Source of the DNA: Paramecium octaurelia
Lineage: Eukaryota > Ciliophora > Oligohymenophorea > Peniculida > Parameciidae
Direction of reading: 5' to 3'
Assembly: GCA_905182995.1 (NCBI GenBank)
Contig: CAJJDP010000115.1
Span: 234,765 to 298,764, forward strand
Length of the DNA: 64,000 bases
The notes under the pieces were generated by a model. It had not been told where the DNA came from, did no database searches, and saw only the letters and a program-made list of their open reading frames with translations. Positions within the stretch are counted from its first letter, which is position 1; each line of letters opens with the position of its first letter. This document shows positions 10,139 to 23,631 of this stretch, in pieces. The position numbers and the translations under genes were made by a program.

Positions 10139-13100
10139 TCAATTTTAATCAATCTAGTTTTACAGATATTCTTCATCTCTTTATTTAAAGTATTAGACAA
10201 CATTAGTCAATAGGAAATTTGATTTAAGTTATTTTTGCTGTTGCATTTACCTCAAGACAGTAAATAAGGACAGAGCCTTTTTTAATTTGGGTACAGATTG
10301 AACAGGTTGAACTGAAGTTTATTTAAGTTGATCTTCTAAATATTTCAATTCTACTAATGGATTGTAAGGTTTATCATCATCATCACTGCCCATTTCTTCA
10401 ATTTATTATTTGAGATTCTTTTGTTTTTTTGTCATGCATTTATCGAAATCTGAAAAGTCTTCAGATTCTTTTAGTTATTATTTGATTGCATCACCTGCTC
10501 TTAAATAAATTATCAAAAACAGAGCATCTATTTTTTTATGCAATGGTTCTGATCTTCTTTCATCTATGCTCATTATTTCCTTAGTTCTGATCAATGAGAG
10601 TTTTTCAGCACATCTACACAAGGCTTCCATGAATTCATAAAATTCCATTTAGAAATGTCTTAAACTATACAACTCATCAATTTAGGTTTGCATGGACAAT
10701 AAGTATGCAATATATGCATCTCTCTCCACGAATGTATCGCAATATAGATCACATTTCAACAGTAAATCTCTGAAATCCTTGAATTGAACCCATGTTTATT
10801 TGTAAAACTTTAACTTTGAATTCAACTTGGACGTAAACTTAAACAACAATTTGAGCATAGGCAATCTATCCTCTATGATATATGAATAAGACATTACTTA
10901 TCAATAGATCACATTGTTCATTCCACAATCTCATATCTCTCCAATCTTGAGCCTTATCAATTTCTTGCAATCTTATTTTAACTAAATCATCTTCAAACAA
11001 CTTCAAAACACTTAGTTTCATTGATTTACAGATTCCAGTTCTGGTGTACTTATCCAACGCAATTCTAACTAAAACTTCCATAAATTGATATCTGATCAAG
11101 GCCTTCTCGTAAACATTAGGATACAAAATGTCCTTGACATTGGAGGTAGAGATGAAATTCAAATCTATATCTCCAGGTCTGAATTTGTCTGTCATCACAG
11201 TGGTCTATCCAATGAAATCGAAGAAGGCGTTGGATGAGATACAAGGAATCTAAAGGTTGATACATAATAATTACACTTGATCCAATTAGTGTAGAAGCAT
11301 AAAACTTATAACTAGCAAATATATGGGGATAATATTCTCTGAGAAGTTCTTTTACCTCCATTAACTCATTTGGATCACGGACTATCCTATTGATTTTGGA
11401 TGATTGAAAGTCGTATTCAAAGCATTCATCAATTAATTCTTCATTATCGGGCTAATAGTTTTTAAATATCGATATTTCATAGCTCCAAAAGGCTTACTTC
11501 TTGTTCATGTATTAGGTTAAATCGTAGGTTCTCTCCTCTTCTCGAGGCTTACTGAATATCTTGGGAACATATTTTTCAACTACAGTGTGTTTACCCTCTG
11601 TGAACACTTCATTCACAAAGGACATCTTATTTCCTTCAATCAAAATATCCCCATTATATAAGAATTCTTAAGTCCCTTACGCAATAGGATCATTGGCAGG
11701 AGTCGGCATAATCATTTGATTCTTTGCAGTCGTCTGTATTCCCAATATAGGATTACTAAAGAAATATAAAATCTTCTAATTGGGTGGACACATTCTATAT
11801 AGATGATATTCACCTTAATGTGGCGACATCAAAACAGGACGATACCCATCGAAATTGACATGTAAGAAGATGGGATCATTATTCATACCTCCTGATTTGC
11901 CAGGACTCCAAGTAAATTTGACTTCCTCCCAACCTTCACAAATCCAACAAGAATCCCTATTTTTTTCAAATTACTAATTCTATTTTACAGGTTTCATTCC
12001 CCAAATTCTCCTGAATCTGTGGACCTGTTAAATATTCTCTTATTTTTTGTCTGGTGCTGCTTTTGGGAATTACTTCACATCCTCATCCAGAAGACGCAAA
12101 GAAGTTTAAGGATTTCTTCTGCATTCTTCAATCTTCTTTTAACGAACCTATTCTTCAACTTCTTAATTTCTGAGATGACCAGTAGCATCCACCATAAATT
12201 TAGGGCAATTACCTTCAAAATGAAATCCATAGATGTTTTGATTTATGTTCAAAGCCTTCATTATTTCATTGCCAGATGGCTCATCGAATCCGTTATGTGA
12301 TATGTCAATATGCATTAATTCGGGATAAGGCTTTGCTATGACTTTGGCCATTTATTGGGCACATTCAAAAGAACTTGTTCGATTATACGATATATCGAAG
12401 ACCTTAACACTTGAGTTTTTGTATAAGGCCTTCCAGATATTCAAGCCTCCTTTGCTGTTTATTGTGTTAAAATGCAAGTACAATTCATAAAGCATATTTG
12501 ATCTTTTCAAGTAATTTGATAATTCAATAGTGCAAGCCTCTAAATCAGATAAATTCAATACCATTCAAATTGTTTCGACTCAAATTCAAGAGAGTTAAAT
12601 AGTCATTCTCTTGCAATGCCAAAAATAAATGATTGGCTCCTTGGTCGCCTATCTTGTTATTTTCAAGAGACAACTTCTTAACTCTTGACTTTTACAAGTA
12701 CTTAGCCAAAATCTCGCAACCTTTAGAATCAATGCCATTGTTGTTCAGATCCAAATCTTGGACTTGGGATGGGAAATTGGAAACCAAAGTCTTAATCCTA
12801 GGGGATGTCAATTGATTATGACTCAATTTCAACTCAGTCAAAGTCTTGCATTGAGGTGACTTGAGAGCTTCTGTGAACACTTTAATTTTTTATTCGTTCC
12901 TCAACATTCCTGATGACTCAGCAGTCTATATGGTATAGTTTGAATTAATCAAACCAAGACCTGTTTAGAAGATGTTGTGTTCTACATTATTGAGAGTATA
13001 TTTACTTTATGAACTCTTGTTTAATTGGAGGTAGATGTTGGGTTATTGTTTGTAGAATTCTGCATAATCTTCGAGTTTCTCATAATTCTTGGTCACACTT

Positions 13101-13857
13101 CTAAACTCCTTCTGATTGATCTTTTGAAGATTCTTGCTAAGAGTTGATTGAAACAAAACACATACTTTCCCAATCGATAATGCTTCAAGAACTTTCCTCT
13201 GTCGGATAGATCATCAAATGGGGCATCTTTTTATTCATTATAGAGAAATGGCGATTGCTTTTTTAAATCCTCTAATTTGGATGCGGCAATCACAGTTCCA
13301 CCACGTCTTTAAGGCTTCTGGGTTTGATGAGGCTGATGATGTTTGCGTTAAAAGGGACGAATGGGACTTTTCTCCTCTTTAAAAGCCAGTCTCTCTGATA
13401 AAACTTGTGCTTCATCATTTAGCTAATCAATCAGTTTTTAATCTGCATTGTAAAGTTCTTGTAATGTTTCTTTTTCGAAATTCTTTTAAATATCCTTTAA
13501 CTCTAAACTATCATCATCTAAATTTGTTCTTGCTTAACTTTTTTTATAAGTTGAAATATCTGTTAAACAGGCTTACGAACACTATTTGGGAGATGCTACT
13601 GGTATTTTAAAAATGTCCACTTGTGATTTAACAGTAGGTGATTTCAAATTGGGTGATTTATGAGTTAGAGTATTCCAAGTGTGTTAAAAGCTTAATTGTC
13701 TGACAAGGTATCTCTCAGCGGAAGGCTCTGTTTTTTAGACTTTTGAAACCTGATTTGGTTCTGCTTTCTGTTCTGTTTCCTAAATTTTACGAACTTCACG
13801 CAACTTTTCCAATAATTTGGCTGGGGTGTTGTAGATCTTGAGTTTCTCGAACAACAT
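10139..13857 (-). CDS. Large leucine-rich-repeat protein with conserved C-terminal region
   Basis: Spliced with introns of 29, 22, 25 and 25 nt (near 13150, 12560, 11260 and 10890), the frame is 1205 residues and stays in register. Residues ~1-230 are charged; ~290-520 hold RI-type leucine-rich repeats such as LTELKLSHNQLTSPRI, VQDLDLNNNGIDSKG, KLSLENNKIGDQGA and LMHIDISHNGFDEPSG. Next comes a conserved region with CWICEGWEEVKFTW and FLHVNFDGYRPVLM, then a long alpha-helical part with a DSDDDDK-like acidic stretch (GSDDDDKPYNP). LRRs of this type are protein-interaction scaffolds; several ciliary ones exist, but the partner is unknown. An in-frame start further upstream at 14025 is possible; 13857 is preferred because the extension is low-complexity. 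Confidence 0.85.
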
Positions 13858-14111
13858 AAAATTATTATTGAGTTTATAAATCACTACTAATTTAACAAAT
13901 TGGATGTGGGGATTAGATGAGAATGGTCTATGTTTTAGATGAGTGGGTGAAGTCAAATATCGAAATTCAAAAAGAGATATACAAAAAACGTTGTATTGAA
14001 ATAATAATAATAGATGATTGTTCACAGTTTAGATAAACTAGAATTGATTGATTGAATTTAAGATTGGAAAAATAAATGATATTGAAATACAAGAACCAAA
14101 ATTTCAAAACT

Positions 14112-15530
14112 TCAAAATTGCCCAGCACTCTCTTTTAATAATTCGTCATCGTGTTGTTCATCGTAGTTCTTTTCCTACTTAATATTGAATAAGGCTTATA
14201 TCAAATATTGCTTTTACTAATCACTAATATTCAAAGACAGCAGATTCAACTCATTCATATGCATCAAACTCATCTCAGTGATTTTCATTCCTTCAAGAGT
14301 GTGTAATATGAAATCAGACTAGGATATATACTGAAATCACTTTACCCCAGATATTTTCCACAACTCATCCTACAATCTCCTCGAATATTTAATCAATGGC
14401 ATCTTCGATTATTGCTGCTGTTTTTGATCAGGCGTAGTAGGAGCAGTGCGATGATGTTTCCGTTAAGTATTCCATTTCTTCTTCTACCTATCTGAGAAAT
14501 CCGACCCTCTTCTCGATATTGGATTCGAGGAAGTGGTAGTCGAGCTGAACAACTCAAGAGGCTGTCCCACCTCCATCTTCTCCCTGTTGAGATCCTGAGG
14601 AATGTAATTTGGAATAATGGGTCCTTGATAGTTTGAGTTGGACTTGTAAGGGACTCTTAATTAATTCTGAGTATTGGGTTCCTCAATAATCCATTGCTTT
14701 TCATTCTGTACTTTGGGTATTCTTAGAAATCAGATTGAGTAAGTACCTACGTTCTTAATCATGGTGGAAGAATGGACACTCTTTTTTGATGCAATTCGGT
14801 TGTGCGCAAGGTTTAGTTTTGTAAATCAAGGGATGGTATTCGTATTCTTTCCATCCGTGACAATTGGGGCAGTTTTCTTGATCAGGACAACCTCCTTGGT
14901 CGTACCGTGAAATCTAATCAGTCTTATTCCAATTGGCACATTCCTTCGGTTGAAGCAATTGAGGATCCCTTCTGAAATCTTGTGCATTATGAGCATAAAC
15001 ACAAGTGGCTCGATCATGTCTTTGGTGTTTCTATAGAAATGTAATGCATACCCTACGATGTATGGACACCATATTGTTTTATAATGAAACATCCAGAATT
15101 TTTTGTCTTGCACCAATTATTCTAGTTTTTGGGGCACTCGCAATTCGTGATCGTTGTGTGCGAATGAACAGTACATCCCATACTCGCAATCTTTGTTCTA
15201 TACGCAATATTTGCTCTTATATCTATTTGGATGGTACACTTATTCTACTTTATTGTGTGAGAATGCACACAAATCTCCATTGGGACATTGTTCAAACTGA
15301 GGACACATTTGACACCTTGCAATCATTATCAGTAATGCTCACTTATATTTGAATTGATGAGGATCACGTCTGCGATCAGACTCATCATGGTAATATGGGC
15401 AAAACTTTTTATGCGCACTCGGATGCTATTGAGTGCAAGGCTGCGTTTTAAATTGAGCAGAGTCTATCTTCCTTTGCTAATCCAAATTGGTGTATGAATT
15501 TTCATGAGACCGTACTTTTCGTAATTGCAT
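14112..15530 (-). CDS. Tandem CCCH zinc-finger protein (TZF/Unkempt-like)
   Basis: 437 residues after removing four introns of 27, 26, 25 and 27 nt; spliced length is exactly 438 codons. The N-terminal half carries several CCCH fingers: FKTQPCTQQHPSAHKKFCPY, then CPQFEQCPNGDLCAFSH, YCVQNKDCEYGMYCSFAH, and later CPDQENCPNCH and KPCAQPNCIKKECPFFHH. Order and linkers (RRRDPHQFKY, VYHPNRYKSK) match plant TZF and animal Unkempt proteins, which bind AU- or U-rich RNA and control translation or decay. The C-terminal half is low complexity with a Ser/Thr patch. Both 27-nt introns carry an in-frame TGA, so retention would truncate the protein. Confidence 0.87.
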
Positions 15531-15725
15531 TACAATATATATATATATTTAATTTTATTTCATGCAAAATCAAAAACTATCAAATCTCCAACCTTCAATT
15601 CCTCTGTGCTTCTCATTGAATTATTATTAATTCTCGTTTTTTTGCGTACAATAGTTTTTCATTTAAATTACTCACTTTTTCGATTTTGAATTATTTTTGT
15701 ATAAAATTAAAAAACGAATACATTC

Positions 15726-18700
15726 ATGGAAGAACAGAGATTTTAGATTTCGTATCCCCAAATGTAAAGTATGTTTGACACAGCCAATTTATCATCTGGG
15801 TAATCAGCTGAAATTTTACATCAACTTGGGTATACGACTTAATCTACTTTAGGGATGTTGAATCAATAATGGTGAAATTAGAAACCGATTCCAAAAATGG
15901 CATAGCAGATGTCGAAGGAAGACAAGAACAGTTTGGAAGCAACCGCTTAGAGCCTCCCAAATTGTCCCCCTTCTACATGTGCATGTACAAATAAACAAAA
16001 GACTTCTGCATCCGAATTCTGGCATTCGCTACAGTAATCATGTTCATGATGGCTTTCTTCTCCGAAGAACCATTTGAACAAATAGTACAAGCATTTTCCA
16101 TACTCATTGCCATCTGTGCCGTCGTAATCATAGGAGCCATGACCGATTATAGAAAGGAAAAATAATTTAGATAATTATATTTGGAATAAGAAGAACAACA
16201 AAAAAAGCTGTTTCAAGTTGTTCGAAATGGCAATGTGAATCAAATGAATCATCTTGACTTGTTGGTGGGCGACATTATCACAATCAAACCAGGAGATAAT
16301 ATCACTGTCGATGGAATACTACTCGAAGGCACTGAAACAGTAGAGGTAGATGAAAGTATGATTTCAGGATTAACTGATACAATCTCCAAACAACCAATAT
16401 CTAAAGGCTTAAACTGTTTTATCCGAGGAGGCAGCAACATCTTTGAGGGCACAGCAAAAGTTGTCGTTCTAGCTGTAGGTACATCTACATACTCCAACAG
16501 AATGAAACACGATAATCAATAAAAGGAAGAAGGAGAAGAAGAATTGATACACGATGAAAGATCACCATTGGCTAAGGCTCTTGAAACCTTGGCCAAATTT
16601 TTGGTGTTCATAGGTTGCATGAGTGCTTTAGCCATGTTTATAGTCCTAGAATTGTACATGGTTAGAGAATTGAATGAATTACAAGAGAAAATATTCTCCT
16701 AATTTGCTCTTAAGAAAGTGTTATCCGATTTCATTGATGCCTTCTTAATCATTGTCCTATCCATTCCTGAAGGTTTACCTCTGATTGTTACTTTGTCCTT
16801 GGCTTTTTCAATCGCTAAACTCAGATAACATGATATTGTCATTAGAAATCTACATGTTTGCTAAGTCTTAGGTGGAGTCGACACTTTATGTTTTGACAAG
16901 ACAGGCACTTTAACCTATAACAATCTCAAAGTCAGCAATCTCCACGTTGCTAATGAAGAAAGAGTCCACAATATTCCCCCTCATGATCCACTATTTAGAA
17001 TTTTATCAGAAGCCATACTGTCTACCAATTCAGCCTTTCTACCAGATGAAATTGCAAAATAATTGAGATACAATGAGCAATTAGATCTGAATTCAAATCC
17101 TAATAAGAAGACACAAGAGCAAGCCAAGATGCTGTAATCTGTTAACGATGCCAGCAAAAAGAGTGATTGGAGTGGAAATAGATTGGATGTTGCATTAATT
17201 GATTACTTGGAAGTTAAGTTGAGAAGGGAGTTTGTGGTTGAATATTTGCAAGACCTTAAGAATCAAATTCGAAAGACTATTCCTCTTAATAACTATGGTT
17301 TTCATGCTGAAATTCTCCATGTAAGAGGCGACAAATACAGAATCATTTTGAAGGGGAAAGCAAAAGATATTATTGAGAAATGCAATCAACTCAATATATC
17401 CATTCCTGACAATTAAAACTTCTAGATCTATGAACCAGGAAACTTCACAATTTAATATTGTGCTTATTCTAACATGACTACTGAATGTGCAGAATTAGAG
17501 AAAAATGCTGTATTAAATTACAATTCATAATCCTTAAAGACCATTTCATTCGCTTACAAAGATGTCTAAATATCAAACCTTATTGAATAGGATTGGTAAT
17601 AATTGCTTACATAAAACAATTTCACATACATTGGTACTATTGCAATGAGGGATGATATAAGATAGGAAGCAAAAAGATTGGATAGTGCCTTAAAGATGGG
17701 AAATATGAGTGTGATGATCTTAACAGGAGACACAAGAGTTAACACTGTTAATGTAGCGAAGTAATTGGGTTGGGTGAGTTGTGATTAGGCAGATGCTGAA
17801 ATTCAAAGAACTAGTGAACATTTACCTAAATCATCTTAATTGGTTAATCAACAAGAGATTGTAATTGATCCTTCAACAGGAGAGGAACAGAAGAGTGCTC
17901 AAATCATTTCATAAATAATTGAGTGTCCAAAAGATGAAATTCAACCTTTGTTGTAGAATGATTACGAGAGTTAGTACATGAAACAACAATCATTCAGCAA
18001 TCTATTGATTTTGAACTTTTAGGAGTACGTGATTAGAATCAGAAAGATATTGAAGGAATCAAACATCTACTACACTCATTAAGAAGTAAATGAAAGAAAT
18101 ATAGTATCTAAAATACCAGAAATCTAAGATGACACTTTGGCATGCGATGTAATCTAATGTTTATAATATGTAGAAAGTATCAAAGATGAATAACTAATTG
18201 CAGATCTTGGCAGATTTAAATCAACATCAGAAGCACCAATTCTTGGAGGTCTATTCAAACATCAACTAATCTACCATTGGGTACATTGGAGATGGTAATA
18301 ATGATGCCATTGCATTGTAAACTGCTTCAGTGGGTATCACTTTGGGCAAAACAGCTACCAACATAGCAAGGGAATGCAGTGGAATTATCTTAATGAATGA
18401 CAAGTTGGATGGCATTGAACTATGTATGAAATACGGTAGAAACATCTTTTTGAATATCAAAAGATTCATCTACTTCCAATTGAGTTTCTTTTTAAATTCA
18501 ATTGCTATCATGTTGACTTCTTCCATCGTATTGAAGCAATAACCATACACAGTTTTGGAAGTCATTTGGTTGAGTTTGTATGATTATATTCTTTATCATT
18601 TAGAGTGCAAGACATCTTCTCTGCAGTTGCTTTGAGTACAGAAGTACCTTAAGACGATGTCTTAAAGAGGACTAAGCCAGCCAAAAGAGGAGAGAACATC

Positions 18701-19182
18701 ATTGATAAATTCTTGCTGTAGATGACTTGCACTCAAGCAGTCTTTCAATATTTGGCAACCCTAATTGTGTTGTTTTTGACTCCATCCATTTTTGGAATTG
18801 AGTACTAATTTGTGCTATATGTAATAGACCATCATACAAACATGATTTGCATGCCCTTGGAGCTGAATTCGTACCTGAGTTTGCTATCCATTATACTTTG
18901 GTGTATCATTTGACTGCGATGTTCTAAATTGTGAATTTGGTGTGCAGTCGAAGAATTGGACAACACGAATACAATGTTTTTGATGGAATTCACAAAAACA
19001 AGCCATTCACAATTATGATCGTGGGTCTACTGATAATTCAGTAGGTCATCATTTATGCAGGAGGTAAGTACTTCAAGACTGCTTAATTGACTATTTGGTA
19101 AAACATGTTCTGCCTCTGTTTATCATTCGGAGCCTTGCTTGTATTTTGGTTGTCCAAATATTTATATTCAACCAGGAAATGA
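15726..19182 (+). CDS. P-type ATPase, PMCA-like Ca2+ pump with altered A-domain loop
   Basis: 1118 residues; four introns (23 nt at 15830-15852, then 25, 26 and 26 nt near 18150, 18575 and 18810) give exactly 1119 codons. Features in order: two membrane helices; A domain with VGDIITIKPGDNITVDG; M3-M4 with IPEGLPLIVTLSLAFS; phosphorylation site CFDKTGTLT (Asp ~383); a long N domain; MILTGDT; hinge YIGDGNNDA; then C-terminal helices ending near STRK. PEGLP and overall order match plasma-membrane Ca2+ pumps. Oddity: the A-domain motif that is normally TGES reads SGLT (residues ~206-209), so the dephosphorylation Glu is Leu. Either a pump with changed kinetics or a regulatory/inactive paralogue. 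Confidence 0.92.
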
Positions 19183-19224
19183 AGCATTAAAAATCAATTA
19201 CATAATATAGAATCAATAATTAAA

Positions 19225-19830
19225 TCAGTTAATCACATATTGGTTTATTTCAGTCCCATTCATTTCCTCCTGTCTTTTTATGAAATTCGAAAATTCTTCC
19301 TCCTTTTTTATGAAAATGAGACTTGCAAATAGAATTAGAGAAATGAGCAATTAGATCACCAGTATCCAGACACTCAGGTTTTCATTCTTGGCTCCAGTCA
19401 TCAAGATTATGGACATGATGAATAAAGTGGATGCACTCAATAGTATGGAGATCAACGAAACCACATTAAAGGTGGTGATGTTCCTTGGCAAATTCGAATG
19501 TTTCATCAAACTCATCACTATCGTCACTAGAATCAATACTCCATCGATAATTGTGATTGGGTAGGTTGCTAATATCGAATTACATATGTATTGTAATTGG
19601 CAATCATCCTATGTAATTTTATCGTTATTCAATGTTCTATTATTTAATTAGCATTTCATCTTAGCATCGTACTTCAACTTGCACTTTAGTACTTCTCCAT
19701 TATAGGGAATTTCCTATTCCCTATATGTTGAAAATAACAATATACACAATAACAGGCCTGCAGTTGTCAGTAATATTAGCTGCAACAATGCATTAGCCTT
19801 AGAATTTATATTTGGAATAATCGAGTTCAT
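19225..19830 (-). CDS. Four-transmembrane protein, unrecognised
   Basis: 201 residues, no intron. Hydrophobic helices at about residues 12-35, 100-120, 135-155 and 165-185; the loop between the first two (~60 residues) is extracytoplasmic in a claudin/PMP22-like layout and has four Cys (KCKL, AKMKCQ, DDCQLQYICNS). The C-terminus is charged (KKEEEFSNF). This is a tetraspan topology common in ciliates but I cannot place it in a named family. It is convergent with the Ca2+-ATPase, 42 bp between stops. Confidence 0.7.
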
Positions 19831-20028
19831 TTATTTTATTAATACAATCATTTTATGGAATCGATTTAACTATTGCATTATAATTGTTATTATAATTGTT
19901 GTTATAAAAGGCAAATAAACTAAAATAAAATTATTTTTGTAATCTCTTTTAAATTTGTAGTTAAATATTCAGTTGGAGTAAGAGGGGTTCAAAGCCAATC
20001 CATGTTTCTTTATCAATAATATCATTAA

Positions 20029-21070
20029 ATGGACTCTGAAGAATTTAATTACGAATCCAATAACTAGTTCTATTATGAGGAATTTTTAACAGAACCTCTT
20101 GATCTGGTTGCTCAAAATTCCCAATAAGAATTAATAAGCATAGATAATTTCTTAATCAATCACACCCTATCAAAAGAAAGAAGATCTTTAATGGTTAAAT
20201 GGATAATTTATGTATTTGATACTATATATGGGGAATAAAATAATGATTCATTGTTTTCCAGGGCTGTGCATTTGATGGATGTGTTCCTCAAAAAGACTAC
20301 AGTAGTATACTCTGATAAGGATGTTCATCTGATAGGTTGCACCTGCATCTAAATGGCCTCATAAATTGAAGACGCATCTCCTATAGAATTGGAGACTATG
20401 TATGATACAATCTGTCATAAAAAATTCACAATCGATGAAATCAATGAATTCTATTAGAAAACATTAGAAACTCTGGAATATAATACTAATTTTCCAACTT
20501 CTTACAGTTACTTGCAAAACCTCTCCTAATTCATGTTTGGCCAATCCTAAGAGTAATTATATGTAATGTTATTCTAGTTATTAATCCATGTATGTTTAAG
20601 AAGAGGCCAATAATATTCTTAGATATTGCTATAGAAGTTACACAATGATGCAATACAATTGGCTCCTCTTGGCGACCACTATATTAGGTTATGCGATCCA
20701 TGTTTTCAAACAGGTTCATGGTTATTATCAAGATCTGCAAGGTAAGGATTCTTCGTCTCAAGACGTAAAACATTATTTCTATTTTATTAGGTAATGAAAC
20801 TCATAGAAATTGCAGGTGTGAATTTAGCGGATTTCGAGAATTGCTTCGAAATCTTATCAGAATAATTTAATTGCAAATGTCTTGAAAAACATTGCAGCAG
20901 CCAAAGCTGATTATTTTGAATTTTAAAATATCACATCAGAATTATAAAATTTATTCATTGATATTCACAATCCCCTTAAATAAGGGTTATTAGGAATGGA
21001 GAGCTTGAATAATTTGAAAAAGACACAAGGGTGTTGGAATAATTTTGGGCAAACAAATTACAATTTCTGA
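20029..21070 (+). CDS. Cyclin
   Basis: Residues ~50-150 read as a cyclin box: RRSLMVKWIIYVFDTIY, then LFSRAVHLMDVFLKK, DVHLIGCTCIQMASQIED, and EINEFYQKTLETLEYNTNFP. This matches the A/B/D-type N-terminal cyclin fold that binds a CDK. Further on, YNWLLLATTILGYAIHVFK fits the second fold. The frames change at about 20560, 20790 and 20840, so two or three introns remain unplaced and the C-terminal 100 residues are approximate; the last convincing stop is 21068-21070. I see no destruction box in the short N-terminus, so an atypical or Cdk-specific interphase cyclin is possible. Confidence 0.7.
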
Positions 21071-21226
21071 TATGTGCATCGTGAAGGGCGTTTTTACAGA
21101 ACAATTTAGATTTCGAATATAAGGTAATGGAGCTGATGGATGTTTGCGTATAGGCGAAAGCAGAATTGTGAAGATTAAGTTGAATTAGAATTAGAATATA
21201 AATATAATTATTTATTGAATTTAGGG

Positions 21227-22003
21227 ATGAGTAAGGATGGTTTGCCTATGTTCAAGTTTATTGTTGTTGGTGATCAATGTAATTGGATATGTCAGACTTA
21301 GCTGTTGGCAAGAGTAGTTTTGTTAAATAATATTCGGAAGGCCAATTTCATGAAGGGATGAATAGAGCAACAATTGGTGTGGAATTTGTTAAGAAGTTGG
21401 TCATAGTTGATAAGCGTAGAGTGGAGCTGCAAATATGGGATACTGTATAAGTTTTGAGCGATTGATTAGGCAGGATAGGAATAATTTAGAAGCATGATCA
21501 AGAGTTTTTATCGGGGAGCTGCGGCTGTTTTTGTGTTATATAGTATCAATTAAAGAGACTCATTTGAGAAGTTGCAAGAATGGTTAACAGAGTTGCATGA
21601 GAGTGCTCACGAGGAGATTGTCAAAATTCTTGTGGGGAACAAATCAGATATGGAACGCAGTGTTCAAAAGGAGGAGGCTGAGAAATTCATGAATGCTCAC
21701 AATTTTAGTTTGTTTTTTGAGACATCTGCGAAGACTGGGGAGAATGTAGAAAAAGTAACCATTTCAATATATGTCTAAAAGGCTTTTGTGGAGGCAGTGA
21801 AATTAGTGATAATGAGGATGTTTACGAGTGAATCCTTCAAAAATTCTATAAAAACTACAAAGAAGACTCCGGCGAGTTCGAAATAGAATACAAGCAGAAG
21901 TGATTAGCCGATTTCAGAGGTGTCGCAATTGCCTTCAAAAGCAATTTATTTGTAATCCAATCACACTTAAGACAATCATCATGCAAAGAAGCAGTGCTGT
22001 TGA
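21227..22003 (+). CDS. Rab-family small GTPase
   Basis: 233 residues with introns of 23, 25 and 27 nt (near 21280, 21445, 21755). All G motifs are present: P-loop GDQSVGKSS split by intron 1, switch region ATIGVEF, WDTAGQE split by intron 2, LVGNKSDMER and FFETSAKTGEN. The C-terminus is KKQCC, a double-Cys geranylgeranylation signal, so it is a membrane-bound Rab controlling vesicle traffic. Ending with CC suggests Rab rather than Rho or Arf. The third intron is 27 nt without an in-frame TGA, so retention would only insert nine residues before AFVEAV. Subtype (Rab1/8/18-like) cannot be settled by eye. Confidence 0.93.
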
Positions 22004-22049
22004 TTTTGACATTTGCAATTAGAATTGTATTTTATAATTAATTACCTTT

Positions 22050-23631
22050 ATGATTAAAGCTTTATTTGCTGCTGAATTCGACTTGGTCAAAGGTATAAAC
22101 ACATCCATTGATTTCTATTAGGATGTGTAATTACTGCATCATACCCAGATACGGGTGATTCTGGATTTCATGAGTTGGCATCGTACATGATCCCTGATGG
22201 AGTCCACAAAATCAAATAGGATAAATTCTTTTTTAGAATTGGGAATGTTCGATTCATTCCTGGATAGGTGCAGACATATCATTTTGATTATCAATGGAAA
22301 CCATTATTGCAGAGTTCAAATCAAACACTCAGTTATTCCGATGATAATGTGCTCAAAATTAGAGGAGAGAAAGAATCTGAATGGCTGGACATCAATTTGT
22401 TTAATGCTCAAGTCCATGTTATTTCTCACGACTTCGTGTCGATTACCTTGAATCCCGATCTTATATACGGCATCAAAGGGAAATTTACTTAGGATTATTA
22501 TCTAGCTTGTCTAAGAAATAAGAAGGATGCTACCATCAAAAGAGGCTCTTTGATTAGATCCGTTGCTGTTTGTTCATCCGATCTACTTTTCTTAGGAATC
22601 TGCGATCAAAAGATTTAGAAATGCTTGGAAAATTACTTTGAACAAGTTGGTCTTGATCATTGGGTCAATGATGCTGATAGTAATCCATAAGCCATTGAAA
22701 AAATACTAGAGAAGGGATTCAATGACCTCTCAGGGGAATTGGCCTATTACAAGTTTTCCCATTCCCTTTTGGATTACTCTTCCAAAGAATTAGGCAACTT
22801 ATATCCTAAAAGAGCAGATGGACTAACAATCAATGCCTCCTTGCTAGATTTATTTGAAAAGTTCAATATGAAGGTCCGAATTCTCTATAGGGCTCTTCTA
22901 CAATAGAAGAGAATCATCTTCCTTTGTCATGAATGCAGCAACTAAGAAAAACAGATTGGAGATAATATGGTAAAAAAGTGACTTTATATCAAAAGTACTC
23001 TAATGTCTGCAACCTCGTTTTGAGCTTATGTTTCCTTGTCTCACCTTTGAATATCATTCAGAACATCCAGGGCTACAAGTCCTTACTCGATAAAGGCTGG
23101 GAATAATAGAATTCTTGGATATCCATAGTTTCGAATCCAATTTTTGAATATCGCAAAGAATGGTGGGATATCTTATGCGATGTAAATGCTGGCAAGATTA
23201 TCGAATCCAAAACAGAACAATCATTGTTTATCAACAACGAAAACGATATAGATTTCTTTTAAAATCTCATCAACCTCATCCAAGTCTCTCACATCAATGA
23301 ACTATAAGTTAGATCCATACTCTAGAAGTACACCTCTTCGATCATTGGAAATTTAGTAACTAATTGCATTATCATGTAGCCTCAAACCTTGTAATTCAAG
23401 GGGTACAGGAGAATGAAAATTAAGGAGTTGTTTAATGAATAGCAATACGCATAATTGCTTAACATTTTAGCAATGATGAAATTACAAAAAAGCATGGAAG
23501 ACATAGAGTTATTGTAAATGTATGAGACCCTTCTTGATTGCCTAAAGACAGAACATTAATTTAAAGAATTTTTTAAAGTACTAATGTCTTCTGAATTTCT
23601 AAGTTATTTACTGAATCCAATTATGATCTGA
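22050..23631 (+). CDS. DENN-domain protein (Avl9/DENND11-like)
   Basis: 508 residues with two introns (29 nt near 22095 and 26 nt near 22970), exactly 509 codons. The N-terminal part has ASYPDTGDSGFHELASYM and DKFFFRIGNVRF; the middle has YYKFSHSLLDY and ALLQQKRIIFLC; then SPLNIIQNIQGY, WISIVSNPIFEYRKEWWDIL and CDVNAGKI. This succession matches DENN proteins of the Avl9/DENND11 group, many of which are Rab exchange factors in exocytic or recycling traffic. It sits 46 bp downstream of a Rab gene, which is suggestive but may be chance in so compact a genome. Assignment to DENN is good, to the subgroup less so. Confidence 0.68.

Noticed and set aside
13407-13610. Plus-strand 67-codon ORF and similar ORFs inside the LRR gene
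   Set aside because: They are antisense shadows of the long minus-strand frame, which has leucine-rich repeats and splices cleanly.
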